A stretch of DNA of 43,008 nt from Cellulosilyticum ruminicola JCM 14822 (GTDB taxonomy: Bacteria > Bacillota > Clostridia > Lachnospirales > Cellulosilyticaceae), in the NCBI RefSeq assembly GCF_001311925.1, contig NZ_BBCG01000030.1:1-43008 (forward strand), read 5' to 3'. Shown piece by piece: positions 29,588-38,842 of this stretch (position 1 is the first letter of the stretch; every line of letters starts with the position of its first letter). The notes under the pieces are model-generated. The model made no database searches, had not been told where the DNA came from, and saw only the letters and a program-made list of their open reading frames with translations. The translations under genes were made by a program, and so were the position numbers.

Positions 29588-30733
29588 TTAGTATATTTTC
29601 ATAAATTCCTTAATTGCTGAGATTTCTCCTACTAAACTACCTTGGCATAATTCTGGTTTTCCGCCGCCACGGCCATTAAACACTGTATTAAGTGCTTTGC
29701 TAATAGGTCTTACATCTTCTTTACTGCTTCCTAAAGCATATTTAATACTGCCATCTTGCTGTGTTAAAACTAAATAAACCTTATTCCCTAATTCTGCCAT
29801 AAGTACGCAAAGCTTTCTTAGTTCATCACCACTTAAACCTTCTTGCATAATGCAAGTTTCACCTTTTGCAATATAATCTTGTGCTCTAAAGATTAAAAGG
29901 TCATTGGTTACTGATGCTACTTTTTGTTTTAAATTATTAAGTTCTTCTTGTTGTTTCATAAAAGCTTCTAAGATTTTCTCTGTTTTAGTAGAAAGCGTAT
30001 TGCCTATTTCTCTTGTAATCATTAATCTTTGATCATAGTCCTCAAGGGCACGTTTCCCACAAAGAAGTGTAAGTCTCATCCCCCCTCTATGTCTTTCCCA
30101 ATTAATGCACTCTATGACACCTATTTCACCTGCATTTTTTACATGTGTCCCACAGCATGCACAAGTATCATAGTCCCCAATTTCTACAAGTCTTACTTTG
30201 CCAGCAAGTTCAATCTTTGAACGATAAGTTTTATCTTTCACCTTATCATTTTCAAACACTGTGGCTTTTACTGGAACATTTTTAAATACAGCTTCATTGG
30301 CAATCTGAATCACTTCTTTGATTTGTGCTTCTGAAAGTTCTCCGTCTACGTCTGCTGTCATATAATCACTGCTTAAATGAAAACCTACATTGTTATAACC
30401 GTATTTCGCATTAATAATTCCTGACACAATATGCTCACCACTATGTTGTTGCATAAAGTCAAAGCGTCTTTCAAAATTAATTTTGCCTTCTACCTTACTG
30501 CCTACTTCTAAAGCCTGATCCACTACATGATAAATCACTTCATCTTTGATAAATACGTGACTTACCTTTGCTTCATTAATGAATCCTTCATCAGCTGGCT
30601 GCCCACCACCTTCTGGATAAAATGCAGTTTCATTAAGTACAACTGTGAAACCTTCTTTATAAGGCTCACAGCTTATAACTTCTGCCTCAAAGTTTGTTAA
30701 ATAACTGTTTTCATAATATAGTTTTTTAGTCAT
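29588..30733 (-). CDS. AlaX-type alanyl-tRNA editing protein with DHHA1 domain
   Basis: A 381-residue stand-alone editing protein that resembles the editing and C-terminal parts of AlaRS. It hydrolyses Ser or Gly mischarged on tRNA-Ala. The first part carries PEGGGQPADEG, then the zinc motifs HSGEH and CACCGTH typical of the editing site. A coiled linker follows, and a C-terminal DHHA1 domain ends with FNGRGGGKPELCQGS. It has the AlaX-L-like long architecture. Its ATG follows the PHP stop codon directly (TAAATG), and its GGAGG lies within the end of the PHP gene, so translational coupling is likely. Confidence 0.92.
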   Translation of the reverse strand: MTKKLYYENSYLTNFEAEVISCEPYKEGFTVVLNETAFYPEGGGQPADEGFINEAKVSHVFIKDEVIYHVVDQALEVGSKVEGKINFERRFDFMQQHSGEHIVSGIINAKYGYNNVGFHLSSDYMTADVDGELSEAQIKEVIQIANEAVFKNVPVKATVFENDKVKDKTYRSKIELAGKVRLVEIGDYDTCACCGTHVKNAGEIGVIECINWERHRGGMRLTLLCGKRALEDYDQRLMITREIGNTLSTKTEKILEAFMKQQEELNNLKQKVASVTNDLLIFRAQDYIAKGETCIMQEGLSGDELRKLCVLMAELGNKVYLVLTQQDGSIKYALGSSKEDVRPISKALNTVFNGRGGGKPELCQGSLVGEISAIKEFMKIY

Positions 30734-31585
30734 TTAAATGCCTCCACTATTTGTTAATTTATCTATAGCATTTCTAGTTATTGTTTTTGATACGCAGCCA
30801 ATAGTCTGCTCAATTACTTTAGCATGTTTTCCGAATTCTCCATGTTCATCACTGCCTACTGTTCGAATAAGTCCATATTTCTCGCAAAAGGCTTCACAAG
30901 TATTTGTCATCAGTTCACTATGGGTTGGATAATAACATTCGATACCATCTATCCCCTGTCCTTTTAAATCTTCTAATACCACTTTAAGTTCTGCTTCATT
31001 TAGATTCTTATAATATTCTCCTGGATGGGCTAAAACACTTACGCCTCCAGCCTTATGGATAGCTTCACAAAGTAATTTTATTTTCGGGAAATAATAGTTC
31101 GTAAAGTCGCAGTTATATTTCCCATACAATTTAAACCCATCAAAAAGCTTTTCTGTAATCCCTCGGTCATGGATATAATGAAGTCCTTTCCAACCACCTT
31201 GTCTCACATCATAATGATATGCTTCATAATCCGCCATAGATACCTGTGTATACTCTTTTGAAAGTTCCTCTACTAAATCAACACTCATGCGCTGCATTTC
31301 ATCATCCGCTAAATGAATTAATTTCATAAACTCTGGTGTGTTTTCAAAACCATAAGCCAAAAGATGCACCACTTTATCTTGATACTTACAATTAATTTCA
31401 CAGCCTTTAATCGGTATCATCCCTACTTCTTTTGCCGCTTCATTAAGTTCCTCCCATGCCCCAATCTTATTATGATCTGTAATAGCTACAGCTTCTAAGC
31501 CCTTTTCTTTAGCAATTTGCACTACCTCTTTAGGTGACAATGTGCCATCCGAGTAAAATGTATGAATATGTAGGTCTGCCCTCAT
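30734..31585 (-). CDS. PHP-domain metal-dependent phosphoesterase
   Basis: A 283-residue protein with the PHP fold. Metal-binding motifs in order: DLHIHTFYSDGTLSP at the start, AITDHNKIGA, KGCEIN, VLAHPGEYY and GSDEHGE near the C-terminus. Relatives act as 3',5'-nucleoside bisphosphate phosphatases or 5'-3' exoribonucleases of the RNase AM/TrpH type; which applies here cannot be told. I chose ATG 31585, with AAAGGAG upstream, over ATG 31681. It is first in a two-gene operon with the AlaX protein, a pairing that may hint at RNA-related metabolism. Confidence 0.88.
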   Translation of the reverse strand: MRADLHIHTFYSDGTLSPKEVVQIAKEKGLEAVAITDHNKIGAWEELNEAAKEVGMIPIKGCEINCKYQDKVVHLLAYGFENTPEFMKLIHLADDEMQRMSVDLVEELSKEYTQVSMADYEAYHYDVRQGGWKGLHYIHDRGITEKLFDGFKLYGKYNCDFTNYYFPKIKLLCEAIHKAGGVSVLAHPGEYYKNLNEAELKVVLEDLKGQGIDGIECYYPTHSELMTNTCEAFCEKYGLIRTVGSDEHGEFGKHAKVIEQTIGCVSKTITRNAIDKLTNSGGI

Positions 31586-31659
31586 CTTAATCTCCTTTAC
31601 TGCTATTATTTTCTTTATTATACCAAAGCCTACTTTTAAAACAAGGATGCACCGCAAAC

Positions 31660-31706
31660 TAAAAAGAAGATATAACGCCATTGTTTATTAGCATTATATC
31701 CTCTTT
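31660..31706 (-). terminator. Terminator of the YceG-TerD operon
   Basis: Arms 31663-31678 and 31691-31706 (AAAGAGGATATAATGC on the minus strand) pair with wobbles around a 12-base loop, followed by T residues on the minus strand. Confidence 0.8.
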
Positions 31707-31723
31707 AGTCTTATAACTTATCT

Positions 31724-32320
31724 TTAAACAAATCTTCTAGAAAGGTTTTTAATTCCTACATCATTTGTTCCTTGACCTATTGCATTAAACTTCCATTCAC
31801 CATCATGTCTATAAATTTCTCCAAAGATCATAGCTGTTTTACCAGAATAATCATCTGTTAAATTATAACGGCACATTTCAGTATTATTTCTACCATCTAT
31901 TAAACGGATAAAAGCATTTTGAATCATACCAAAATGTTGTTTTCTCTTCACTGCATCATAAATATTTACAGAGAAAACAATACGGTCATATTCAGCTGGT
32001 ACTTTTGATAAATCTACTAAAATGTGTTCATCATCTCCACTGCCTGCACCTGTTAAATTATCTCCTAAATGTTCTACTGTTCCTGTTTTATGTTTAAGAT
32101 TGCCAAAGAAAACAATATCTTTTTCTTCACATAACTTACCATTTTTAAGCATAAATACTGATGCATCACAGTCAATATCATTTCCCTTGCTTGTAAAAAG
32201 GCCAAGTAACCCTCTTGATTCTTTTACTTCATCCCATCCAAGTCCTACAACAATTCTTGATAAACCTGGGTTTTCTTTTGTAAGACTTACCTTTTGTCCT
32301 TTTTGTAAGTTAATCGCCAT
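31724..32320 (-). CDS. TerD-family stress protein (second copy)
   Basis: A 198-residue TerD-domain protein, a calcium-binding beta-sandwich linked to tellurite, phage and envelope stress. It has the family start INLQKGQKVSLTKENPGLS, then VVGLGWDEV, the acidic metal-site region DNLTGAGSGDDEHILVDL, IYDAVKRKQHFGMIQNAFIRLID and [19 protein letters not shown] short insert with GLLGLFTSKGNDID replaces the usual DLD segment (CDASVF instead of LDSAVF), so calcium ligands may differ from the first copy. AAGGGGGG lies upstream. It follows the first TerD gene by 13 bp. Confidence 0.93.
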   Translation of the reverse strand: MAINLQKGQKVSLTKENPGLSRIVVGLGWDEVKESRGLLGLFTSKGNDIDCDASVFMLKNGKLCEEKDIVFFGNLKHKTGTVEHLGDNLTGAGSGDDEHILVDLSKVPAEYDRIVFSVNIYDAVKRKQHFGMIQNAFIRLIDGRNNTEMCRYNLTDDYSGKTAMIFGEIYRHDGEWKFNAIGQGTNDVGIKNLSRRFV

Positions 32321-32333
32321 CTATAAGCCCCCC

Positions 32334-32915
32334 TTATGCTACTTCAATGCCATAGTGATTGCAAAGTGCAGCGAGTCCACCTTGGAATCCGCTACCAATT
32401 GCATTGAATTTCCATTCACCATTGTGTCTATATAATTCACCTACTACAACTGCTGTTTCAATAGAGAAATCTTCTCCTAAGTCATAGCGAATTAATTCTG
32501 TTCCTGTTTCGCTATCCATAATATGAATAAAGGCATTAGATACTTGACCGAAGTTTTGTCTTCTTGTTTCAGCATCATAAATAGTAGTTGTGAAAGCTAT
32601 TCTTTCAATATTAGCTGGTACAGTTGTTAAATCAATTTGAACTTGTTCATCATCACCTGCACCGACACCTGTTAAGTTATCTCCCATATGTTTAACTGAG
32701 CCAGTTGAATGTTCTAAGTTACCATAGAAAATGAATTCTTTGTCTGTAGGGCATTTGCCATTAGCACCTACCATAAAGACAGCACTATCTAAGTCAAAGC
32801 CTACCCCTGTATCATAAGCATTTACATCCCAGCCTAAACCTACAGTAATTTTCTTTAATCCTGGATTACCTTTTGTTAAATCAACTTTTTGTCCTTTTCC
32901 TAAACTAATTGCCAT
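32334..32915 (-). CDS. TerD-family stress protein (first copy)
   Basis: A 193-residue TerD-domain protein closest to the canonical form: [86 protein letters not shown] and [18 protein letters not shown]. The Asp-rich segments are the known calcium ligands of the family. AAGGAGG lies right before the ATG. It is 51 bp after the YceG-like gene and 13 bp before the second TerD copy. The two copies are clearly paralogous throughout, which suggests an old tandem duplication. Confidence 0.95.
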   Translation of the reverse strand: MAISLGKGQKVDLTKGNPGLKKITVGLGWDVNAYDTGVGFDLDSAVFMVGANGKCPTDKEFIFYGNLEHSTGSVKHMGDNLTGVGAGDDEQVQIDLTTVPANIERIAFTTTIYDAETRRQNFGQVSNAFIHIMDSETGTELIRYDLGEDFSIETAVVVGELYRHNGEWKFNAIGSGFQGGLAALCNHYGIEVA

Positions 32916-32966
32916 AATATTTCCTCCTTAAATTAACCTATTTATATTATAAATTTTTATATAATA

Positions 32967-35237
32967 TCAATTTCTTTTAAAAATCTTATTGCTCCATGCA
33001 CGTAAAGTGTTTAATGAGTTCTTCTCTAAACTTGGAATTTGTAGATCATACATATATTCCCCGATTTGATGCTGCTCCATTAAACTCTTATTAAAATACT
33101 TTTCAATGCCTTGATATCCTGTTGGCGTAAAACATACGATATCAAATCCTATTAAATTCAAATAAGTCATAAGCACGGCATCTTCTAAAGATGGTAACTT
33201 CTCACCTGTATGAATATAAATAAGCTTAGGATTTTTCTTCGTGAAGTCAAATCTTTGAATCATTCTTAATAACTCTTTTGGTAAGTTTAATACAGTAGCT
33301 ACAATGGTATACTCTGTCCCATTTTCAAAAGTTCCTTTAATAAGCTTTTGATTAATTAATAAACTAAGTTTATCTAGCATATAGTCCTGTATTTCTTCTC
33401 TTAAGAAGTCAAAAGGATTATGCCCATGTGTCTTTATTTTTTCCTTTTGTAATGTACCATTTTTAAAGAACTCATTTACATAAGCTTTCATTGGATTAAA
33501 TGCTGCACTTTCTATAAATGGCACTTCTTTCACCACGTAAGTTTCCTCTTCTATAAGCTCCTTAACTTCTTCCCAATACTGAGTTACATTTTTGTTTCTA
33601 ACACCTGATACCTTTGAAAAGATTACTGGCATATTAACCAGATCTAAGGTTGTGCTAAAATGCTGGCGGCATCTTAATTCCTCTGGCCACAATATCCTAA
33701 TTTCTTCATACATTGTTTTAAGCGTAATGCTATTCGCTTTCATATACTGTTTATTACGATATATTCCCGTATCTTGATATAGGAGTGTATCTAATTCAGC
33801 TTCTGCATGATGAGCTACTGTTGCCATTTGCACATTATTATCTTCTTTAGGATACTGCTTAACCTGTAATGTATACTCATAATTTATTTCTTCTAATAAA
33901 CAATCCTCTAAGCAGCATCTTGAATTTAAACTTGGATTAAGTATTAATACATCTACAGGCAATCTACTTAAAAGCTTCATAAATAATGCTTCATTGTCAT
34001 TTTTACATGTTCCCATATAAATAAAGCAGCTAACTTCCGGCATTCTCCAATTCATAAAGAGCTGCGCTTCATAACGCTTTAACCAACATAGTACATAAAC
34101 AGCTTTATTCATGAGCTTATTTAAATTCATCTCAGGCTTTTCTGCTTCCAAAAGCATTACATCTATAAAAGACTTCATTACAAGTTGTCTTAACTGCGCC
34201 CCTGTGGTAAATTGAATATTTTGAGCTAAATCAGAAAGCATCTGTTCCTTAGACATATAATTCTTCCTATGAATTGCTGCAATTTCTTCCACAGTAGGTG
34301 ACATGATTTCACCTTCTACAATGACTACTTTTCGCTCACTATTTTTAAGTGCTAAATTAAAATGATACAGCTCACTAATATAAGTCAGCTTATCCTGTAC
34401 ACCATTTATGCGATAGTAACAATTATAAAAGTGATTCTTCTCATCGCCTCTTACACCTGAACTAATCTTAATAGCTTCTAAACCTTTTTCATTTGTCCAA
34501 GTATTTGTCACACCTACAATTTCAAGTGCTTTACCATATAATCTTTCACGACTGCTGGCTTCTTGCAGCTTTTCTCTTATAAATCTGAGATTAAATGTAT
34601 TTGGGAAAGCGGTCATCTGTGACAATACTAATGCATTAGACTTCTCTGAACCTTGATCTAATTGCAGATACTTTTGATCTCCTTCATATTGCAGTAACAC
34701 AATATCACACCCCGCATGGGCTAAGATTGAAAGAAGCATTAATTCATAGCTGCTTACTTCTCCCTCATATAAAATCTTAGGTATATCATTTTCTCCTAGT
34801 TTATTAACGATGCGCTCAAACTTATAATACAACCAACACATGAATTTTATATATGCATTCTTTAATATATTTTCATTTTTCCCTGCGCTTTGAAGTGCCT
34901 CTAACTCATTATGCATAGCATCTGCTATATTACCTCTTTGGGTGCCATTCATTCTTGGTAGCCATTTTCTAAGGCTCTCTTCAATGAAACCTCTATCCAT
35001 TTGAAAAGTCATGCCCATCATCTCTTGATAATAGGCTAAATTCTTCTCATCTGGATTAGGAAGTTTGCCTTCAATAATGACACCATTTCTTCTAGCAGCT
35101 TCATAATACTTGCGAATAAATTCATCTATTTGTGATGCATAACCACTTATTCTATAAAAATAAACTGTCTTACTTGTCCTCTGATTTAAAGAGATAAAAA
35201 AGTCATTTAACCCCTGAATTTTTCCATGTACAAACAT
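32967..35237 (-). CDS. YceG-like protein of the Ter-associated biosynthetic module, with internal repeats
   Basis: A 756-residue soluble protein resembling Bacillus YceG (Pfam YceG_bac), a family found beside TerD genes and proposed to belong to a biosynthetic module; its reaction is unknown. The C-terminus carries the recognisable FDIVCFTPTGYQGIEKYFN and QHQIGEYMYDL. A motif of the type beta-strand, Gly, helix, D(I/V) strand occurs three times, at about 153-185 (ILYEGE...CDIVLL), 400-433 (FIYMGT...VDVLIL) and 670-705 (LIYIHTGE...FDIVCF). CWL precedes the first two, and SGVRG/SGVRN follows them, so the first two units look like a duplication. GAAGGTGAG precedes the ATG. It is 24 bp after the MapP-like gene. 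Confidence 0.75.
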   Translation of the reverse strand: MFVHGKIQGLNDFFISLNQRTSKTVYFYRISGYASQIDEFIRKYYEAARRNGVIIEGKLPNPDEKNLAYYQEMMGMTFQMDRGFIEESLRKWLPRMNGTQRGNIADAMHNELEALQSAGKNENILKNAYIKFMCWLYYKFERIVNKLGENDIPKILYEGEVSSYELMLLSILAHAGCDIVLLQYEGDQKYLQLDQGSEKSNALVLSQMTAFPNTFNLRFIREKLQEASSRERLYGKALEIVGVTNTWTNEKGLEAIKISSGVRGDEKNHFYNCYYRINGVQDKLTYISELYHFNLALKNSERKVVIVEGEIMSPTVEEIAAIHRKNYMSKEQMLSDLAQNIQFTTGAQLRQLVMKSFIDVMLLEAEKPEMNLNKLMNKAVYVLCWLKRYEAQLFMNWRMPEVSCFIYMGTCKNDNEALFMKLLSRLPVDVLILNPSLNSRCCLEDCLLEEINYEYTLQVKQYPKEDNNVQMATVAHHAEAELDTLLYQDTGIYRNKQYMKANSITLKTMYEEIRILWPEELRCRQHFSTTLDLVNMPVIFSKVSGVRNKNVTQYWEEVKELIEEETYVVKEVPFIESAAFNPMKAYVNEFFKNGTLQKEKIKTHGHNPFDFLREEIQDYMLDKLSLLINQKLIKGTFENGTEYTIVATVLNLPKELLRMIQRFDFTKKNPKLIYIHTGEKLPSLEDAVLMTYLNLIGFDIVCFTPTGYQGIEKYFNKSLMEQHQIGEYMYDLQIPSLEKNSLNTLRAWSNKIFKRN

Positions 35238-35261
35238 TAACTTTTCTCACCTTCAATATCG

Positions 35262-36116
35262 TTATAGTTCTATCTCAGCTTCTACCCCATAATGATCTGA
35301 AATAACCTCTTTATATTGACCATTAAAGATAACTCTAGAAGTTTTAACATTTAAAACCTTATTCATTAAAATCAAATCTATTCTGAGGCTTTCTTTATTG
35401 CCATCCCATCCTGCGATTTCACCTTCTACTGTAGCTCCTTCATCTTTTTCTTCGGCAAGTGTATAAGTATCCTCTAATCCTTTACCTATTAAATAATCAT
35501 AACCTTCATTTCTAATATGGGCATTATTATTGAAATCTCCCATAAGGAAGCTTAATCTATCCTTATTTACCTTAGCCATCAGTTTATCTATTTGAGGTTT
35601 AGCTGGGTCTATTTCATCATGCCACCATCCTAAATGACAAGAATATAAATCAATGAGCTCGCCTTGATATTCAATAGTTCCTCTTACAATTGTACGGCGT
35701 TTAGGACTTAAACAATCTGTCACACCTGAAACTAAAAAGGCTTCTGTTTCTTTAAATGGATATTTTGAAAGAATCCCACAGCCTTCTTCATAAGTTTCTC
35801 TTAATGATTTAGCCTTATCCCAAAAATAATAATATTGAGGACCACCTAATGCATTTATTTTTTCTAGAAGAATTGCTACGTAATTATTATAGCGTGTTAC
35901 CCCATCTGCTAGAAAATCACCATTGATAAACTCTGCTCTTACTGCTTCTTTTGTAAGACAGCTTGGTGCTACACTTTCTATCTGTATCATTTGATTGACT
36001 TCTTGAAAAGCAATAATATCATAATCCTTCTCTATAATTGTCTCTGCTAAATGACTAAGTTTAGCTTCTCCATTTTCTTCTCTCCACGCATGTGCATTTA
36101 ACGTTAATATTTTCAC
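35262..36116 (-). CDS. Endonuclease/exonuclease/phosphatase-fold protein, MapP-like
   Basis: A 284-residue metal-dependent hydrolase of the EEP superfamily: LTLNAHAWREENG, AFQEVNQ (metal Glu), YSCHLGWWHDE, FLMGDFNNNAHIRNEGYDYL, LRIDLILMN and ISDHYGVE (catalytic His). The order and wording of these motifs fit the maltose-6'-phosphate phosphatase (MapP) branch better than nucleases, but I know of no maltose operon here, so the substrate is open. The first possible start GTG 36125 touches the ribosome site; GTG 36116 is 8 bases from AGAGAGG and gives a family-like beginning, so I chose it. Operon partner of the YceG-like and TerD genes. Confidence 0.75.
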   Translation of the reverse strand: MKILTLNAHAWREENGEAKLSHLAETIIEKDYDIIAFQEVNQMIQIESVAPSCLTKEAVRAEFINGDFLADGVTRYNNYVAILLEKINALGGPQYYYFWDKAKSLRETYEEGCGILSKYPFKETEAFLVSGVTDCLSPKRRTIVRGTIEYQGELIDLYSCHLGWWHDEIDPAKPQIDKLMAKVNKDRLSFLMGDFNNNAHIRNEGYDYLIGKGLEDTYTLAEEKDEGATVEGEIAGWDGNKESLRIDLILMNKVLNVKTSRVIFNGQYKEVISDHYGVEAEIEL

Positions 36117-36149
36117 TGTTTTCACCTCTCTTTTATATTAACTCAATCA

Positions 36150-36181
36150 AAAAAGGTTGCACTAATAATTTAGTACAACCT
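36150..36181 (-). terminator. Terminator between the AAC(3)-like and MapP-like genes
   Basis: On the minus strand AGGTTGTACTAA pairs with TTAGTGCAACCT (one wobble), followed by six T. It ends only about 34 bp before the MapP-like start. Confidence 0.85.
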
Positions 36182-36186
36182 GCCTT

Positions 36187-36972
36187 TTATTTTACATCTG
36201 TATAACGTTCCCTTTCAAAAGGATCATTATTTGAAAATAAAACTGGATTAATAGCTAAAAGTTGATTTAAAATCTCTGTCATAAGTGCTGCCTGACAAAT
36301 GCGTACAGTAGCATCTCCAAACTTTCCTTTTCGCATCACACCTTTTTCTTCTAAAAACTCATCTACCTTCCCAAAATACTCTGACCAATGATTAGGTGTA
36401 TGACGTTTAGATGGAACTGAAATCTCTCTGCCATCTGGGGTAATAACTACAAACTTCTGTGGCATATCTTCCACTCTACCTGGAATATCAGCCCATTCCT
36501 CTACCCCATGAATAAAAGTATTGCGTGTTAAATCTACACCTAAAAGCATAATTTGTGCATCACGATCTAAAAGCTTTCCCCATGGAGATGTCCTTGCACA
36601 AGGAGTATCACAAAGCTCATTGTCTGCTACAAATTCCGCTGCATCCTTGCCTAATGCTGCTACGGAATGGGACGGATGCCATGATCTAATAACGCCTGGT
36701 CTCTTACGAAAAAGTTCTGGTAAGATGCCTACGCAGCATTTAGTTTCATTAACATCAAATCTTAAAGTATTCATATCAATAGTGCCCCATGTATGCGTTG
36801 GCAGTACCAATAATCCTTCTTTCATATATTCACTAAATGCATCTAATACTGTATCTGCTCCCCCTTCTACTTCACCAATGCTTTTCATAGAAGAATGTAC
36901 AAGTAATGTGCCTTTAGGATTAATGTTAAGCTCTTTTAAAGCATTTAATAAATCTTGTCTTGTATATGCCAT
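36187..36972 (-). CDS. AAC(3)-like aminoglycoside N3-acetyltransferase family protein (YokD type)
   Basis: A 261-residue acetyl-CoA-dependent transferase of the Antibiotic_NAT family. Motifs: LLVHSSMKSIGEVEGG (acetyl-CoA binding), LVLPTHTWG, RSWHPSHSVAALG with the catalytic His, CARTSPWGKL, and HGVEEWADIP. Many chromosomal members (Bacillus YokD) are not true resistance enzymes, so drug resistance should not be assumed. GAGGAGAG precedes the ATG. It is last in an operon with a membrane MutS-like ATPase (38 bp upstream) and a GNAT acetyltransferase, and is closed by a terminator. Confidence 0.9.
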   Translation of the reverse strand: MAYTRQDLLNALKELNINPKGTLLVHSSMKSIGEVEGGADTVLDAFSEYMKEGLLVLPTHTWGTIDMNTLRFDVNETKCCVGILPELFRKRPGVIRSWHPSHSVAALGKDAAEFVADNELCDTPCARTSPWGKLLDRDAQIMLLGVDLTRNTFIHGVEEWADIPGRVEDMPQKFVVITPDGREISVPSKRHTPNHWSEYFGKVDEFLEEKGVMRKGKFGDATVRICQAALMTEILNQLLAINPVLFSNNDPFERERYTDVK

Positions 36973-37010
36973 TTTTCTCTCCTCATAACTTATCTATTGA
37001 TTATAAAAAC

Positions 37011-38810
37011 CTATTTATAAATACCTACCATCTTTAATAAAAACTGAGCATTTGTAGTCCTACAACGACCTATTTTAAGTTTATAATCAAATCTAATTTT
37101 ATTTTGAACATAATGTTCTTCAAAGTGATAGTTAAACACTTTGCGTCCCATACTTTCTTCAATTTCACAAAGCTCAAAATCATGGGTACTTACCATAATG
37201 GTGATCCAAGGTTTTTCAAGGGATTTAATCGTTTCTTTAGCCCCTAATATACGATCAGCTGAATTGGTACCTTTGAAAATCTCATCAATTAAAACTAACA
37301 TAGGTTCTTTCTTAGGTGCCTGATCAATCATTCCTTTAATACGTAAAAGTTCTGCATAAAAACTAGAGATTCCCTCATTCACATCATCTTGTATACGCAT
37401 AGAAGTACATATATTCATTCTAGCAGCATAAAAATCCTTAGCTAAAACAGGTGCTCCTGCATATGCTAAAGCTAAATTAATACCTATGGTGCGTAAAAAA
37501 GTAGTTTTACCTGACATATTTGAACCTGTAATAATACATGTTTCATCCTTTAAGACTAAATCATTTGCCACTGCATCTTGAATAAGTGGATGTTCAAGGG
37601 CCTTAAAACTGAAAACTGGTTTTGTTAATGCTTCTATTTCAGGATAACTATAACTTTCTTTAACCTCACACAAAATACCAAGACTTAATAAAGCTTCCAT
37701 CTCTCCCATGACACTGAGCCATTTCTCCACTGATGTGCCATATTGCTTTTGCCATATATCTAGTGCATCTTTACAATGAAAATCCCACATTAATAACCCA
37801 CTTACTGTTAAATAAGCTACCCCATTTAGTCGTACATGTAAGGCTTCAGATAGTTTATATAATGTTTCTAATCCCTTCTTTAAGCCTTCATCTTCACAGA
37901 GCATTTGCTTTAAGCTCTTTAAATACGGTGTTTCAAATTCTTCATTTTCTACAGCTATTAAAAAATCTTTGTATGCTTTTATATTCCTACTAAAGTTTAA
38001 CACTGTACTAAAAATTTCATTATGCCTGCCATAATAAAACACTGCTAACCCTATTTGCATGACTATAGAAATACTTCCTATTATGGCAAACAAACTGCTT
38101 TCTCCGCGTAATAAAATTGCTACAATAGAAAAGAATGTGGCAAAAGGTAATGCTAGACTTAAACCTTTTAAGACCTTGCCAAAAGTTTGATTGTCCTTAT
38201 GCATCATATCAATGAATGCTCTAATGCCATCTATATCCACTTTATTCTTTTCCATGCCAATAAGCTTACTTAAAGTCTTTAAATGTAATGTAAACTCTGC
38301 TTTTTCATTAAGTTCCTTGATAGCTGCCTGTCTTTTCTTAATCTCTTCATTTCTTATACCATATACTAACGAATCGGCTAAAGCCTTTTTGCCGTAAGGC
38401 GTATGGGCCGTACATAAATACTGGAATAATGAACCTTTCCCTAGTAAGTCTAAATCTTTAATTCTAGGTATATCCTCATTTATAAACTCACTACCATTTT
38501 CAGCAAAGTTTAACCACCCTTTATCTAAACGTTTCACATTATCTTCAATGACAGTTCTTTTAGCCAGTTCATACTTTTTCTTATCATTCATTTGATGGTG
38601 CTTATGAACTAATGCAATAAATCCAATAACACATCCTAAAGTACCTATAAAATAAATCTTTTCATGCCAAGCGGTCCCTATAATCAAACTGCCTAGGGCT
38701 GTTAAAAAAGCTATTACTCTTAAGGTTTCTAATTGTCTAAGCTTTTTATTTAAAGTTTGTATTTTTTCATCTACTATTTTTATTCTAGCTTGATATGCTT
38801 CCTTTTTCAT
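37011..38810 (-). CDS. MutS-family ATPase with transmembrane helices
   Basis: A 599-residue protein. The C-terminal 200 residues are a MutS domain V ATPase: Walker A GSNMSGKTTFLRT (429-441), the MutS-typical DDVNEGISSFYAE (475-487), Walker B LVLIDE (505-510) and FKGTNSADR. Upstream is a MutS core/lever-like helical region. The mismatch-recognition domain I of true MutS is missing. Instead there are four hydrophobic helices, at about 31-47, 51-68, 216-236 and 238-260, so the protein is probably membrane-bound. It is thus a MutS-related protein of unknown function, not the mismatch-repair MutS. GAAGGAG precedes the ATG. Operon with GNAT (32 bp upstream) and AAC(3)-like genes. Confidence 0.85.
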   Translation of the reverse strand: MKKEAYQARIKIVDEKIQTLNKKLRQLETLRVIAFLTALGSLIIGTAWHEKIYFIGTLGCVIGFIALVHKHHQMNDKKKYELAKRTVIEDNVKRLDKGWLNFAENGSEFINEDIPRIKDLDLLGKGSLFQYLCTAHTPYGKKALADSLVYGIRNEEIKKRQAAIKELNEKAEFTLHLKTLSKLIGMEKNKVDIDGIRAFIDMMHKDNQTFGKVLKGLSLALPFATFFSIVAILLRGESSLFAIIGSISIVMQIGLAVFYYGRHNEIFSTVLNFSRNIKAYKDFLIAVENEEFETPYLKSLKQMLCEDEGLKKGLETLYKLSEALHVRLNGVAYLTVSGLLMWDFHCKDALDIWQKQYGTSVEKWLSVMGEMEALLSLGILCEVKESYSYPEIEALTKPVFSFKALEHPLIQDAVANDLVLKDETCIITGSNMSGKTTFLRTIGINLALAYAGAPVLAKDFYAARMNICTSMRIQDDVNEGISSFYAELLRIKGMIDQAPKKEPMLVLIDEIFKGTNSADRILGAKETIKSLEKPWITIMVSTHDFELCEIEESMGRKVFNYHFEEHYVQNKIRFDYKLKIGRCRTTNAQFLLKMVGIYK

Positions 38811-38842
38811 AAGCGCTCCTTCTGGCTTTTGTCTTTTACTGA

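Noticed and set aside
36187-36972. Aminoglycoside resistance determinant
   Set aside because: The protein is of the AAC(3)/YokD family, but many chromosomal members do not act on drugs and nothing mobile surrounds it. Reported only as family membership.
37011-38810. Mismatch-repair MutS
   Set aside because: The mismatch-recognition domain is absent, the protein is about 600 residues instead of about 870, it has membrane helices, and no mutL is nearby.
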